Assembly: GCF_028765165.1 (NCBI RefSeq)
Contig: NZ_JARADB010000002.1
Location: forward strand, 434,001 to 498,000
DNA: 64,000 nt
Origin: Paenibacillus sp. MAHUQ-63
Lineage (GTDB): Bacteria > Bacillota > Bacilli > Paenibacillales > NBRC-103111
Reading direction: 5' to 3'
Positions within the stretch are counted from its first letter, which is position 1; each line of letters starts with the position of its first letter. Positions 38,480 through 46,973 of this stretch are shown here, piece after piece. Below the pieces are notes generated by a model that made no database searches, was not told the DNA's origin, and was given only the letters and a program-made list of their open reading frames with translations. The position numbers and the translations under genes are program-made.

Positions 38480-38654
38480 GTGGCATCCGTTTCGTTCCGA
38501 TTCGCTGCCTTAATGAACGAAGCTTACAGACGGCGCGGAAGTCATGTCGTAATATCTTAATTCATCTGTCCTAATGTTAGACTAAAAATCCCAGTTTACC
38601 TATGCTACATTTAGGTGGGATGTCTTAATATTACATGTGGCGAGAGGTAATGGG

Positions 38655-39743
38655 ATGAGCAAACAATTGAAAATCGGCATTATTGGCGGCGGCGGTATTG
38701 CCGGCGCTCATGTGAGAGCTTATCGTGAACTGGCGGATGTCGAGATTGTAGCCGTTGCAGATGCCATACCTGGCAAAGCAGCGCAATTCATCGAGCACCA
38801 TCAGCTTCCTTCAGCTCAAGCTTATGACGACTATCGGCAGCTGTTGGAACTGGAGCTTGACGGTGTGAGCATTTGTACGCCGAATGTGGCCCATCACCGT
38901 ACGACCGTAGATGCGCTGCTGGCAGGCAAGCACGTGATGCTGGAGAAGCCGATGTCGGTCACACTGGAGGAAGCCGTTGAAATGGCACAAACGGCGAAGA
39001 AAACCGGCTTCATGCTGAATGTTGGGTTTCAGCCGAGATATGATCCGAACATGAAAGTGATTCAAGACATCGTACAATCCGGCAAGCTGGGCAAAGTGTA
39101 CTATGTGGAAACAGGCGGCGGCCGCCGCAGAGGTATGCCGGGCGGCACGTTTATTTCCAAGGAAATAGCCGGCGCCGGGGCTATGGCCGATATCGGCTGC
39201 TATTCGCTCGATATGGCGCTGAACGCAATGGGTTATCCGAAACCGCTTACCGTATCCGCTTACAGCTCCAACTATTTCGGGACGAACCCGCTGTACCATA
39301 AAGAGGCCACACGCTTTGACGTGGAGGATTTCGGTGTTGCGATGGTTCGCTTCGAAGGCGATCTTGTGCTGAACTTCAAAATTTCCTGGGCGATGCACAT
39401 GGACACGCTTGGGCCAACCCTGTTCCTTGGCACGGATGGCGGCCTCAAAGTGACGCCTGCCGGCAAAGGGCCGTGGAGCGGCGTATTTGATGGAAGCGTA
39501 GGCTCGATTACCTATTTCCACGATGTGCTGGGACACCATACCGAAAGTCAGATTCCAATCATTGATCATAAAAAGAATTTGTTCCACGAGAAGGTTCGCG
39601 ATTTCGTCGAAGCGGTGCAAGGCGGCAAGCCGGCCCCGATTCCAGGTGAACAAATCGTCCGCAATCAAGCCATTATCGACGGTATTATCCGCTCTTCGCA
39701 GCTGAAGCGCGAAGTGGCTATCGAACTGCCGAACTCATTATAA
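38655..39743 (+). CDS. Gfo/Idh/MocA-family oxidoreductase
   Basis: A 362-residue oxidoreductase with the Rossmann motif GIIGGGGIAGAHVRAY (about 7-22), the family EKP signature in MLEKPMSVTLEEAVEMA and the C-terminal motif GAGAMADIGCYSLDMALNAM. In place of the more common G-x-H the sequence has DIGCYSLD: the catalytic-type His position reads Tyr or Ser, so the chemistry may differ from inositol dehydrogenase. The ATG at 38655 has AGAGG seven bases upstream. A paralogue follows 17 bp downstream in the same direction. Confidence 0.9.
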   Translation: MSKQLKIGIIGGGGIAGAHVRAYRELADVEIVAVADAIPGKAAQFIEHHQLPSAQAYDDYRQLLELELDGVSICTPNVAHHRTTVDALLAGKHVMLEKPMSVTLEEAVEMAQTAKKTGFMLNVGFQPRYDPNMKVIQDIVQSGKLGKVYYVETGGGRRRGMPGGTFISKEIAGAGAMADIGCYSLDMALNAMGYPKPLTVSAYSSNYFGTNPLYHKEATRFDVEDFGVAMVRFEGDLVLNFKISWAMHMDTLGPTLFLGTDGGLKVTPAGKGPWSGVFDGSVGSITYFHDVLGHHTESQIPIIDHKKNLFHEKVRDFVEAVQGGKPAPIPGEQIVRNQAIIDGIIRSSQLKREVAIELPNSL

Positions 39744-39760
39744 TCATGGAGGTCATTCCT

Positions 39761-40846
39761 ATGTCCAAAACATTCCGTATTGGTATCGTCGGCTGCGGAG
39801 GTATTGCCAATGGCAAACATTTACCGAGCCTAAGCAAATTGAAAAATGTCGAGCTGGTGGCATTCTGCGATATTATTGAAGAACGCGCGGTCAAGGCCGC
39901 TGAGAAATACGGCGTCGAAGACGCCAAGGTGTACCAGGATTACAAAGAGCTTCTGACAGATGATTCAATCGATATCGTGCATGTGTTGACACCGAATGAT
40001 TCCCATGCCGAAATCGCGATTGCGGCGTTGGAAGCAGACAAGCACGTGATGTGTGAGAAGCCGATGGCCAAAACTGCGGCGGATGCCAAGCGCATGGCCG
40101 AAACAGCCAAGCGCACGGGCAAGAAGCTCACTATTGGCTACAACAACCGTTTCCGCCCGGACAGCCAGCATTTGAAGCGGGTTTGCGAGCAAGGGGAATT
40201 GGGCGACATCTATTTTGCCAAAGCGCATGCGATCCGCCGCCGCGCCGTACCGACTTGGGGCGTGTTCCTTGATGAGGAGAAGCAAGGCGGAGGCCCGCTG
40301 ATCGACATCGGTACGCATGCACTGGATCTTACGCTGTGGATGATGGATAACTATAAGCCCAAAGTCGTTCTGGGCACGTCCTACCACGAGCTGTCCAAGA
40401 AAGAAAATGCCGCCAACGCTTGGGGGCCGTGGGATCCGAGCAAATTCACCGTAGAGGATTCCGCCTTCGGGATGATCGTCATGGAGAACGGGGCGACAAT
40501 TATTCTGGAGTCCTCGTGGGCGCTGAATACGCTGGAAGTCGATGAAGCCAAATGTTCCTTGAGCGGAACGGAAGGCGGCGCCGACATGAAAGGCGGCCTT
40601 CGTATCAATGGCGAGAAGCACAGCCGTTTGTTCACGACCGAGGTAGATCTCAAAGCGGGCGGCGTTGCCTTCTATGACGGCGCGAAAGAGAGCGATGCGG
40701 ATCTGGAAATGCGCACGTGGATCAAAGCGATCGAGACGGATTCGGAGCCTGTCGTTACGCCGGAGCAAGCATATGTCGTGTCGCAAATTTTGGAAGCGAT
40801 CTATGAGTCGGCTCGTACCGGCAAAGCTGTATATTTGAATAACTAG
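39761..40846 (+). CDS. Gfo/Idh/MocA-family oxidoreductase
   Basis: A 361-residue oxidoreductase with GIVGCGGIANGKHLP (Rossmann), MCEKPMAKTAADAKRMAETA (EKP signature) and GGGPLIDIGTHALDLTLWMM, which includes the His of the classical active site, unlike the gene before it. ATG 39761 is chosen because GGAGG lies before it; an ATG at 39746 overlaps that site. It forms a two-gene operon with its paralogue, and a terminator follows. Both genes probably act on related sugar substrates; which ones is unknown. Confidence 0.92.
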   Translation: MSKTFRIGIVGCGGIANGKHLPSLSKLKNVELVAFCDIIEERAVKAAEKYGVEDAKVYQDYKELLTDDSIDIVHVLTPNDSHAEIAIAALEADKHVMCEKPMAKTAADAKRMAETAKRTGKKLTIGYNNRFRPDSQHLKRVCEQGELGDIYFAKAHAIRRRAVPTWGVFLDEEKQGGGPLIDIGTHALDLTLWMMDNYKPKVVLGTSYHELSKKENAANAWGPWDPSKFTVEDSAFGMIVMENGATIILESSWALNTLEVDEAKCSLSGTEGGADMKGGLRINGEKHSRLFTTEVDLKAGGVAFYDGAKESDADLEMRTWIKAIETDSEPVVTPEQAYVVSQILEAIYESARTGKAVYLNN

Positions 40847-40855
40847 CTAGCAGCA

Positions 40856-40882
40856 AGAGGGGCCGCGGGCCTCTCTTTTTTT
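40856..40882 (+). terminator. Terminator of the two-gene oxidoreductase operon
   Basis: AGAGGGGCC pairs with GGGCCTCTC and is followed by a run of seven T. The gap to the next gene (40883-41101) holds another copy of ATTTTTCGAATAGA near 40983. Confidence 0.85.
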
Positions 40883-41101
40883 GCATTCGAATAGAATGAT
40901 CGATGCGGCGGGTTAGAAGCGGAAAAGTATTCGATATTTCATATTCAATTACCGAATTCGTCGCCCGAAACGGGAATTGTATGCGATTTTTCGAATAGAA
41001 TCAGCCGGCCCAAACGACTTCCACACGGCAGCTCTTTCGTGTAACCACAAAAAAGAGTATGCTTGAAAGACTATGGTATCTAAGAAAGGATGGAGATCAG
41101 C

Positions 41102-41884
41102 ATGGATTTAGGTTTGCAAGGGAAAGTGGCCCTGATTACCGGCGGGAGCAAAGGCATCGGATTAGCTACGGCGATCGCGATGTCCCGCGAAGGCGCGAAG
41201 GTCGCGATCTGCGCGCGGAATGAGGAGCAGCTGCAGGAAGCAGCCCGTCATATTGCCGGCTTGACCGGAGGTCAGGTGCTGGCCGTTCAAGCGGACGTCA
41301 CTTCCGAGGACGACTGCCGGCGCGCCGTTGAGAAGACGGTTCACGAGCTCGGAGGCATCGATATCCTCGTGAACAATGCAGGAACTTCCGCAGCGAAGCC
41401 GTTCGAGCAGGTCGGCACGGAGGTGTGGCGGTACGATCTCGAACTGAAATTGTTCGGAGCGATTCATTGCTCGCGTTATGCAATTCCGTATATGCGCGAA
41501 GCCGGAGGCGGTTCCATCGTGAACATCACGACATCAGCAGCCAAAACGCCGCCTGCCTCCTCCTTGCCGACATCGGTCAGCCGGGCTGCAGGACAAGCTC
41601 TGACGAATGCGATGAGCAAAGATCTCGCCGGAGACGGTATCCGCGTGAATACGGTCTGCATCGGCAAAATCCGCAGCGACCAGCTGGAGAAAGCTTGGCA
41701 GCGGGAAGCGCCCGAGCTAACTTGGGAGGAATACGCAAGAGACTCAAGGCACGCGATTCCGTTGGGCCGAATTGGGGACGCGGAAGAGGCGGCCAGTGTC
41801 ATTACGTTTCTCTCCTCGCAAGCAGCCTCCTATGTTACCGGCACGTCGGTGAATATTGACGGCGGCAAAGGTGAAGCGCTGTAA
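41102..41884 (+). CDS. SDR-family protein lacking the usual Tyr-x-x-x-Lys pair
   Basis: A 260-residue classical-fold short-chain dehydrogenase. The cofactor motif TGGSKGIG is at 13-20, DVT at 66-68, NNAG at 91-94 and the active-site Ser145 in NITTSAAK. The Tyr-x-x-x-Lys signature is replaced: the aligned stretch reads PTSVSRAAG, with Thr157 and Arg161. Otherwise length and C-terminus (YVTGTSVNIDGGKG) are normal. Family members with this change exist, but their chemistry is unclear; the protein may bind NAD(P) without ordinary dehydrogenase activity. ATG 41102 is preferred over 41090 on spacing to GAAAGGATGGAG. Confidence 0.9.
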   Translation: MDLGLQGKVALITGGSKGIGLATAIAMSREGAKVAICARNEEQLQEAARHIAGLTGGQVLAVQADVTSEDDCRRAVEKTVHELGGIDILVNNAGTSAAKPFEQVGTEVWRYDLELKLFGAIHCSRYAIPYMREAGGGSIVNITTSAAKTPPASSLPTSVSRAAGQALTNAMSKDLAGDGIRVNTVCIGKIRSDQLEKAWQREAPELTWEEYARDSRHAIPLGRIGDAEEAASVITFLSSQAASYVTGTSVNIDGGKGEAL

Positions 41885-41909
41885 CCAGACAGGAGTCCGT
41901 CCGATAGTC

Positions 41910-41943
41910 GCCCTTTATTCGCACAAGAATAAGGGGCTTTATT
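41910..41943. terminator. Terminator between the SDR gene and a possible minus-strand small gene
   Basis: GCCCTTTATTCG and GAATAAGGGGC form the stem, followed by TTTATTCT. It may act in both directions. Confidence 0.6.
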
Positions 41944-41965
41944 CTATACTTTTATAAAGGAAATG

Positions 41966-42199
41966 CTAAATTAAGCAGGGTAAACAGCCCAGGCATTTGC
42001 CCCCATATACTGGGGGAAGGTGCAGCACCAAGCTGTGTGACCAACACTCTTGCAAACGGTTTCTTCCAGAGGGGGAATTACCGCTGCCACGCGCTAAGGT
42101 TTCCTATTGGATGAGCCCCGGTTCATATACAGTACTTGCTGCGCCCGGTTTGTAGGGGGCTGACGACCGCCAAAAATGACAACGTGTACAATCATCCAT
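41966..42199 (-). pseudogene. Possible small Cys-rich protein frame interrupted by one TAG
   Basis: On the minus strand AAGGAGG lies 9 nt before an ATG at 42199. The frame reads DDCTRCHFWRSSAPYKPG and so on for 31 residues, meets a TAG (42104-42106), and then stays open for another 45 codons (…CWSHSLVLHLPPVYGGKC, CLGCLPC) until TAG at 41966. Two CxxC-type pairs, the strong ribosome binding site and the long open frame after the stop suggest a broken, or stop-containing, small gene of about 77 codons. It could equally be a 31-residue peptide, or chance. No family is recognised. Confidence 0.35.
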
Positions 42200-42251
42200 T
42201 TGGCGTTTCCTCCTTGAAAAGCGCATAATGAGTAAAGGGAGGGACGTTTGA

Positions 42252-43172
42252 ATGAAGCTTAGTGTATTAGATCTTGTTCCTGTTATAGCTCCGGCGGATG
42301 CCGGGATTGCTTATCAACAGGCGGTCAGACTGGCAGTCCAGGCAGAGCAATGGGGTTACACTCGTTATTGGGCTGCGGAGCACCATGATATGCCCGGACT
42401 CGCCTGTACATCGCCGGAAGTGCTGCTCGCGCATGTCGGTGCAAAGACCGATCGAATTCGGCTTGGCTCAGGGGCGCTGCTGCTGCCTCACTACAGACCA
42501 ATGAAAGTGGCCGAAAACTTTCATATGCTTGCAGCCATGTATCCCGGCAGAGTCGATCTCGGCATTGGTAGGGCTCCGGGCGGGTCGGCGAATGCGGCGA
42601 TCGCGCTGAGCGGGAACTTTCTTGAGAACGTCCGGCAGCTGCCGGAGTCGTTGAAGTCATTAATGGCCTTGCTCGAAGGCCGGTTCGAATGCGAGGGGCA
42701 GCCGGTCGTAGCTAGGCCGGTGCCGAAGGTGCCGCCGGAGGTGTGGATGCTCGGCACGAACAGCAAAAGCGCGGACTTCGCGGCTGAGCTCGGGGCTGGC
42801 TATGTTTTCGGCCAGTTTATGAGTGATGCCGACGCACTGGAAGTGCTGAGCGGCTATCGCGCGAAGTTCGTACCGTCCGCACAAGGCGGGCGCCACCAGG
42901 CGATCGTCGCCGTCGGCGTCGTTTGCGCGGAGACGGCCGAAGCGGCGAGAAGCTTAGCCGCTGATGTGCCGTGGCTGCAGGCGGACGGCGATGCCAGTGG
43001 CGCGGAGGACGCGCCGCGGAAAATGCTCGTCGGCACAGCGGCAAGCGTGCGCGAGGAGCTGGAGGCGCTCGCCCGGCACTGTGGCGTCGACGAGTTTTTG
43101 GTGGTGACGCCGGTTGCTGACTATGAGCAGCGGCTGCGCTCCTATGAACTGCTGAGCGACGCAATTGGCTAA
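42252..43172 (+). CDS. LLM-class (luciferase-like) flavin-dependent oxidoreductase
   Basis: A 306-residue bacterial-luciferase-like monooxygenase of the MsnO8 subgroup: QAEQWGYTRYWAAEHHDMPG, TDRIRLGSGALLLPHYRPMK, AAMYPGRVDLGIGRAPGG and PPEVWMLGTNSKSADFAAEL. These enzymes use reduced FMN and oxygen; substrates vary and cannot be told from sequence. GGGAGGG lies before the ATG. No flavin reductase gene is nearby. A degenerate copy of the last part of this gene lies about 1.1 kb downstream at 44180-44270, on the far side of a tandem repeat array. Confidence 0.93.
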   Translation: MKLSVLDLVPVIAPADAGIAYQQAVRLAVQAEQWGYTRYWAAEHHDMPGLACTSPEVLLAHVGAKTDRIRLGSGALLLPHYRPMKVAENFHMLAAMYPGRVDLGIGRAPGGSANAAIALSGNFLENVRQLPESLKSLMALLEGRFECEGQPVVARPVPKVPPEVWMLGTNSKSADFAAELGAGYVFGQFMSDADALEVLSGYRAKFVPSAQGGRHQAIVAVGVVCAETAEAARSLAADVPWLQADGDASGAEDAPRKMLVGTAASVREELEALARHCGVDEFLVVTPVADYEQRLRSYELLSDAIG

Positions 43173-43175
43173 GGG

Positions 43176-43390
43176 GTTCTCGCATCGCGCTTGCGGAAAT
43201 ATGATTCGCTAATACGGCTGGAACAGTCGATTTGGAAGTTAAAGCGGAAATACAATGCGTTATTCGTGCTGAAATTGGCTTGTTCACAGCTAAATTAACA
43301 TAATAACGCATCTTATTTCCGCTTCAGCGGCTATTTGGCCTCGATTTACCTAAATAAGGAACTGTATTTCCCATTTCGATCCTATCGCTC
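43176..43390. repeat. Intergenic repeat, copy 1, with a long inverted repeat
   Basis: The block starting CGCATCGCGCTTGCGGAAATATGA and ending near CTATCGCTCGATC is present again at 44271-44485 with about 85-90 percent identity by eye. Inside it GCGGAAATACAATGCGTTATT (43244-43264, 21 bases with its partner) is matched by a near-perfect reverse complement at 43302-43322, around a 37-base loop. No protein-coding frame is conserved. Confidence 0.8.
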
Positions 43391-44153
43391 GATCTTTCCA
43401 ACCGAATCTACCTGCCAACCGCAACAACTCCCGCCTCGCCCTCCGTGAGAGTAAACTCCTGCACTATTGCACACATCCTAACAACTAGCTTCCGCTCCCG
43501 CCGTCCAAGCTCCCCAACCGAATCTACCTGCCAACCGCACCAACTCCCGCCACACCCTCCATGAGAGTAAACTCCTGCACTATTGCACACGTCCTAACAA
43601 CTAGTTTCCGCTTCCGCCGTCCAAGCTCCCCAACCGAATCTACCTGCGGACCACCAACCCCCCGCCTCGCCCTCCATGAGAGTAAACTCCTGCACTATTG
43701 CACATGTCCTAACAACTAGCTTCCGCTCCCGCCGTCCGAGCTCCCCGACCGAATCTACCTGCCAACCGCACCAACTCCCGCCTCGCATCTCCTGAGAGTA
43801 AACTCCTGCACTATTGCACACGTCCTAACAACTAGTTTCCGCTTCCGCCGTCCAATCTCCCCAACCGAATCTACCTGCCAACCGCACCAACTCTCGCCCG
43901 CACCTCATGAGAGCAAACTCCTGCACTATCGCACACGTCCAGAAAACTAGCTTCCGCTCCCGCCGTCCAAGCTCCCCAACCGAATCTACCTGCCAACCGC
44001 ACCAACTCCCGTCACGCACCTCAAGAGAGCAAACTCCTACACTATCGCACACGTCCAACCAACTAGCTTCCGCTCCTGCCGCCCAAACTCCCCAACCGAA
44101 TCTACCTGCGAACCACCAACCCCCGCCTCGCCCTCCATGAGAGTAAACTCCTG
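43391..44153. repeat. Tandem repeat array, 115/116-bp unit, about 6.5 copies
   Basis: The phrase GCACTATTGCACACGTCC or its variant recurs at 43461, 43577, 43692, 43808, 43923 and 44039, giving steps of 116, 115, 116, 115 and 116 bp; a seventh unit stops at 44153. Each unit also contains CCAACCGAATCTACCTGC, AACTCCCGCC and GAGAGTAAACTCCTG. Copies differ at a few positions each. The unit is not a multiple of three, and stop-free stretches on the minus strand change frame from unit to unit, so it is not a gene. Only one, partial, copy of the unit is found after the duplicate flank (44486-44552). Confidence 0.9.
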
Positions 44154-44179
44154 ATACGGCTGAAGTGGCGATCGTGTAC

Positions 44180-44270
44180 GGGGAGCTGGATGCGGGCGCT
44201 CGGCACTGCACTGTGGCAAGTGACGCCGGTTGCTGACTACGAGCAGCGGCTGCGCTCGTATGGACTGTTG
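44180..44270 (+). pseudogene. Degenerate copy of the 3' end of the luciferase-like gene
   Basis: GACGCCGGTTGCTGACTA and GAGCAGCGGCTGCGCTC (about 44222-44257) match the last coding part of the gene ending at 43172, with GGAGCTGGA and GCGCTCG...CGGCACTG blocks matching just upstream and an internal deletion. The reading frame is lost. It is directly followed by the second copy of the intergenic repeat, as in the original arrangement, so both were duplicated together. Confidence 0.8.
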
Positions 44271-44552
44271 ATCGCATCGCGCTTGCGGAAATATGATTCG
44301 CTAATACGGCTGGAATAGTCCTTTTGGAAGTTAAAGCGGAAATACAATGCGTTATCCGTGCAGAATTTGGTTTGTTCGCACCCGAATCAACCAAATAACG
44401 CATCTTATTTCCGCTTCAGCGTCCATTTGCCCTCGTTATTCCCAAATAAGGAACTGTATTTCCCCTTTCGATCCTATCGCTCGATCTTCCAACCGAATCT
44501 GCCCGCCAATCGCGCCAACTCCCGCCCCGCACCTCCTGAGAGCAAATTTCCT
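44271..44552. repeat. Intergenic repeat, copy 2, with one tandem-array unit
   Basis: This is the duplicate of 43176-43390, including its inverted repeat (44336-44355 with 44394-44414), followed by a single partial copy of the 115-bp unit. From 44553 to 44844 I see no gene; the DNA probably holds the promoter of the pectate lyase gene. Confidence 0.8.
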
Positions 44553-44844
44553 GACGAAGTGATTATCACCTGAGCTAGTGATTACTGAGCGCTGACAAGG
44601 CTTGCTGTTACGCAGAAAAGTTAGAAAATGTAAAAATGATTATTGCTGCACCTGGTAAACACTGGATATAGTCAGGGTGCGGGCGGGAACGATGCCCGTT
44701 CCCCGAGACACCGGGAGAATCGTCGATGAGGGGGCGAATGAATGAAGGAATAGAGGCGCATGTTTGGATGGCCGAGGATTCAAATGACATCTAGGAGCCT
44801 GCATACGGAAAGCATGTATGAATATTAAAGGAGGAATGTAATTA

Positions 44845-46758
44845 ATGACAAAAGTTAAGCCTGTCCATATGCTTGCAGCTGCAGCGACTGCTTCATTGAT
44901 CGCAGGGATGATGCTGATTCCGCCGGTTTTCGCGGCTAATTTATTGGGGGATAATTTCGATGACGGGGACGCGGCCGGATGGTCGACGCAAAATGGCACC
45001 TGGTCGGTCGTCCAAGATAATGGATCCTACGTGTACCGCCAAACGAGTGCGATTGAAGGCCGCGCATCGGCGGGCAATACGGCATGGACGGATTACGCGG
45101 TAGAGGCCAATGTGAAGATTGATAATTGGAACGGCACCAACCGGGCGTATGTGGCAGGACGCTATCAGGACGGCAACAATTTCTATGCCGCATCTTTGTA
45201 TAACAGCGGAGGCGGCAAGCTTGAAATCCGCAAAAAAGTAAGCGGTTCCACGACAACGTTGGCTACGTTGGATTATCCGCTGGCAGCCGGAACCTGGTAT
45301 ACGGTCAAGCTTGAACTGGCAGGCTCGACGATTCGCATGTATGTGAACGGTACACTTCAATTAATGGCAACGGATACAAGCTTAACTTCCGGCGCGGTGG
45401 GCTTGGTGGCTTACAAAAGTGCAGCCAGCTTCGATAACGTCCTCGTAACGGACAGTTCAGGCGCCACTTCAACGCCTGCGCCGACATCGTCGCCATCCCC
45501 GTCGCCGTCTGCACCGCCAAGTCCGTCGCCTTCGGCACCACCAAGCCCTTCGCCGTCACCGTCGACGCCGCCGACAGCTGGCGCCGTCTATGTTGCTCCT
45601 GACGGCTCGGACAACAATGCAGGGACATTGGCGAGCCCGACGACTTTAAGCTCCGCGCTGACGAAGGTAGCCCCAGGCGGCATCATTTATATGCGTGGCG
45701 GAACGTACAGCTACAGCACGCAAATTACGATAGACCGGACGAACAGCGGGACGGCAAGTGCGGTTAAGCAGATCATGCCTTACGCTTCGGAGAAGCCTAT
45801 CCTTGATTTCAGTTCTCAACCCTACAATATTTCGGACGTTTCCCTGAACAATCGCGGGCTGCAATTGAACGGAAGTTATTGGACCGTCAAAGGATTGGAG
45901 ATCAAGGGAGCTGCGGATAACGGCGTCTACGTAGCGGGCAATCATAACCGGCTTGAGAACTTGGACGTCCATCATAACCGGGATACAGGCGTTCAACTCG
46001 GAAGGCATTCTTCATCTGCGCCGAACAGCGAGTGGCCGGCGGATAATCTCGTCCTCAACACCTACTCGCATGATAACTTCGATCCCGATAACGGTGAAGA
46101 TGCTGACGGCTTTGCCGCTAAGCTGACGGTCGGTTCAGGGAATGTTTTTGATGGATGTATAGCCGCTTATAACACCGATGACGGATGGGATCTGTATACG
46201 AAGACGGAGACGGGGCCGATTGGGACGATTACGATCAAGAACAGCGTAGCACATCATAACGGACAGACGTCCTCCGGCAGCTCGACGAGCAACAGCGACG
46301 GCAACGGTTACAAGCTTGGCGGGGAGAAAATTGCGGTGAACCATGTAGTAACCAACTCTGTGGCCTATCTTAACAAGAAGCACGGTTTTACCTACAACAG
46401 CAACCCTGGCTCGATCACGTTAACGGGCAATACGGCTTTCAGCAATGGCCAAGGCAATTTCACCTTCGATGTGGGAACGCATATATTCACGAATAACCTG
46501 TCTTACAAAGGTGCTTCCAGCGATAAATCCAGCGGCACCGACGTACAGAACTCCAATGTTTGGTGGAAAAACAACAAGAGCACCAATGCGGCCGGCCTCT
46601 TGGCCAGCGATGAGGATTTCGTCAGCCTGACGCCTGCACTCACGCGCAATAGCGATGGGTCGCCGAATTTGGGCAGCTTTATGAAGCTGGCGACAGGCAG
46701 CGATTTGCTCGGATCAGGTTCACCAGCCGGTACCGATATTGGCTACAAACAACCATAA
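44845..46758 (+). CDS. Secreted pectate lyase, polysaccharide lyase family 9, with N-terminal lectin-like domain
   Basis: A 637-residue secreted enzyme. A signal peptide (about 1-31, ending PPVFAA) is followed by a beta-sandwich domain (about 33-205, NFDDGDAAGWSTQNGTW, as in CBM66/LamG-like modules), a Ser-Pro-rich linker (about 210-245) and a right-handed beta-helix (about 250-637). The PL9 calcium site and catalytic base are recognisable: Asp421 (EDADGFAAK), Asp445, Asp446 and Asp449 (NTDDGWDLY) and Lys490 (NGYKLGG), spaced almost as in Erwinia Pel9A (209, 233, 234, 237, 273). It should cleave polygalacturonate by beta-elimination outside the cell. AAAGGAGG precedes the ATG; a terminator follows. 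Confidence 0.93.
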   Translation: MTKVKPVHMLAAAATASLIAGMMLIPPVFAANLLGDNFDDGDAAGWSTQNGTWSVVQDNGSYVYRQTSAIEGRASAGNTAWTDYAVEANVKIDNWNGTNRAYVAGRYQDGNNFYAASLYNSGGGKLEIRKKVSGSTTTLATLDYPLAAGTWYTVKLELAGSTIRMYVNGTLQLMATDTSLTSGAVGLVAYKSAASFDNVLVTDSSGATSTPAPTSSPSPSPSAPPSPSPSAPPSPSPSPSTPPTAGAVYVAPDGSDNNAGTLASPTTLSSALTKVAPGGIIYMRGGTYSYSTQITIDRTNSGTASAVKQIMPYASEKPILDFSSQPYNISDVSLNNRGLQLNGSYWTVKGLEIKGAADNGVYVAGNHNRLENLDVHHNRDTGVQLGRHSSSAPNSEWPADNLVLNTYSHDNFDPDNGEDADGFAAKLTVGSGNVFDGCIAAYNTDDGWDLYTKTETGPIGTITIKNSVAHHNGQTSSGSSTSNSDGNGYKLGGEKIAVNHVVTNSVAYLNKKHGFTYNSNPGSITLTGNTAFSNGQGNFTFDVGTHIFTNNLSYKGASSDKSSGTDVQNSNVWWKNNKSTNAAGLLASDEDFVSLTPALTRNSDGSPNLGSFMKLATGSDLLGSGSPAGTDIGYKQP

Positions 46759-46810
46759 CAGGAGAGCTGACTGTCAGCTCCGGGAGTTGCGTCCAAGGCA
46801 TTGGATCTGA

Positions 46811-46860
46811 AAAAAAGGCTGCATCCGAGCTGAGAACCAGCTCGGAGCAGCCTTTTCTTT
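46811..46860 (+). terminator. Terminator of the pectate lyase gene
   Basis: AAAAGGCTGC...CGAGCTG pairs with CAGCTCG...GCAGCCTTTT, flanked by A and T runs, so it may act in both directions. Confidence 0.8.
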
Positions 46861-46880
46861 GGCAATCAATATCAAACATG

Positions 46881-46973
46881 TTACGCTCGGCGTTTTTTAC
46901 GTAAATACCAGACTAACATGGAGATGGAATCCCGGATTGAAGCGGTTTGGTAAAGCCTGAGTGTCATTGTCAT
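46881..46973 (-). CDS. Possible 30-residue basic peptide
   Basis: On the minus strand GGGAGG lies 10 nt before an ATG that opens a 30-codon frame ending at TAA. The peptide has an amphipathic or weakly hydrophobic middle (ISMLVWYL) and a strongly basic end (RKKRRA). No family is recognised. It lies alone in the 431-bp gap between the pectate lyase and the sugar-binding protein. The ribosome binding site is the main support, so this is a weak call. Confidence 0.35.
   Translation of the reverse strand: MTMTLRLYQTASIRDSISMLVWYLRKKRRA

Noticed and set aside
42000..42250. An FMN riboswitch before the luciferase-like gene
   Set aside because: The conserved RFN core motifs are not present; the region is better read as a minus-strand small frame.
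43391..44153. The tandem array considered as a CRISPR
   Set aside because: The whole 115-bp unit repeats without unique spacers, and no cas gene is present.
43408..44403. Three consecutive minus-strand frames across the 115-bp tandem array that look like a repetitive protein
   Set aside because: The unit length (115/116) is not a multiple of three, so the same DNA is read in different frames from unit to unit; there is no ribosome binding site.
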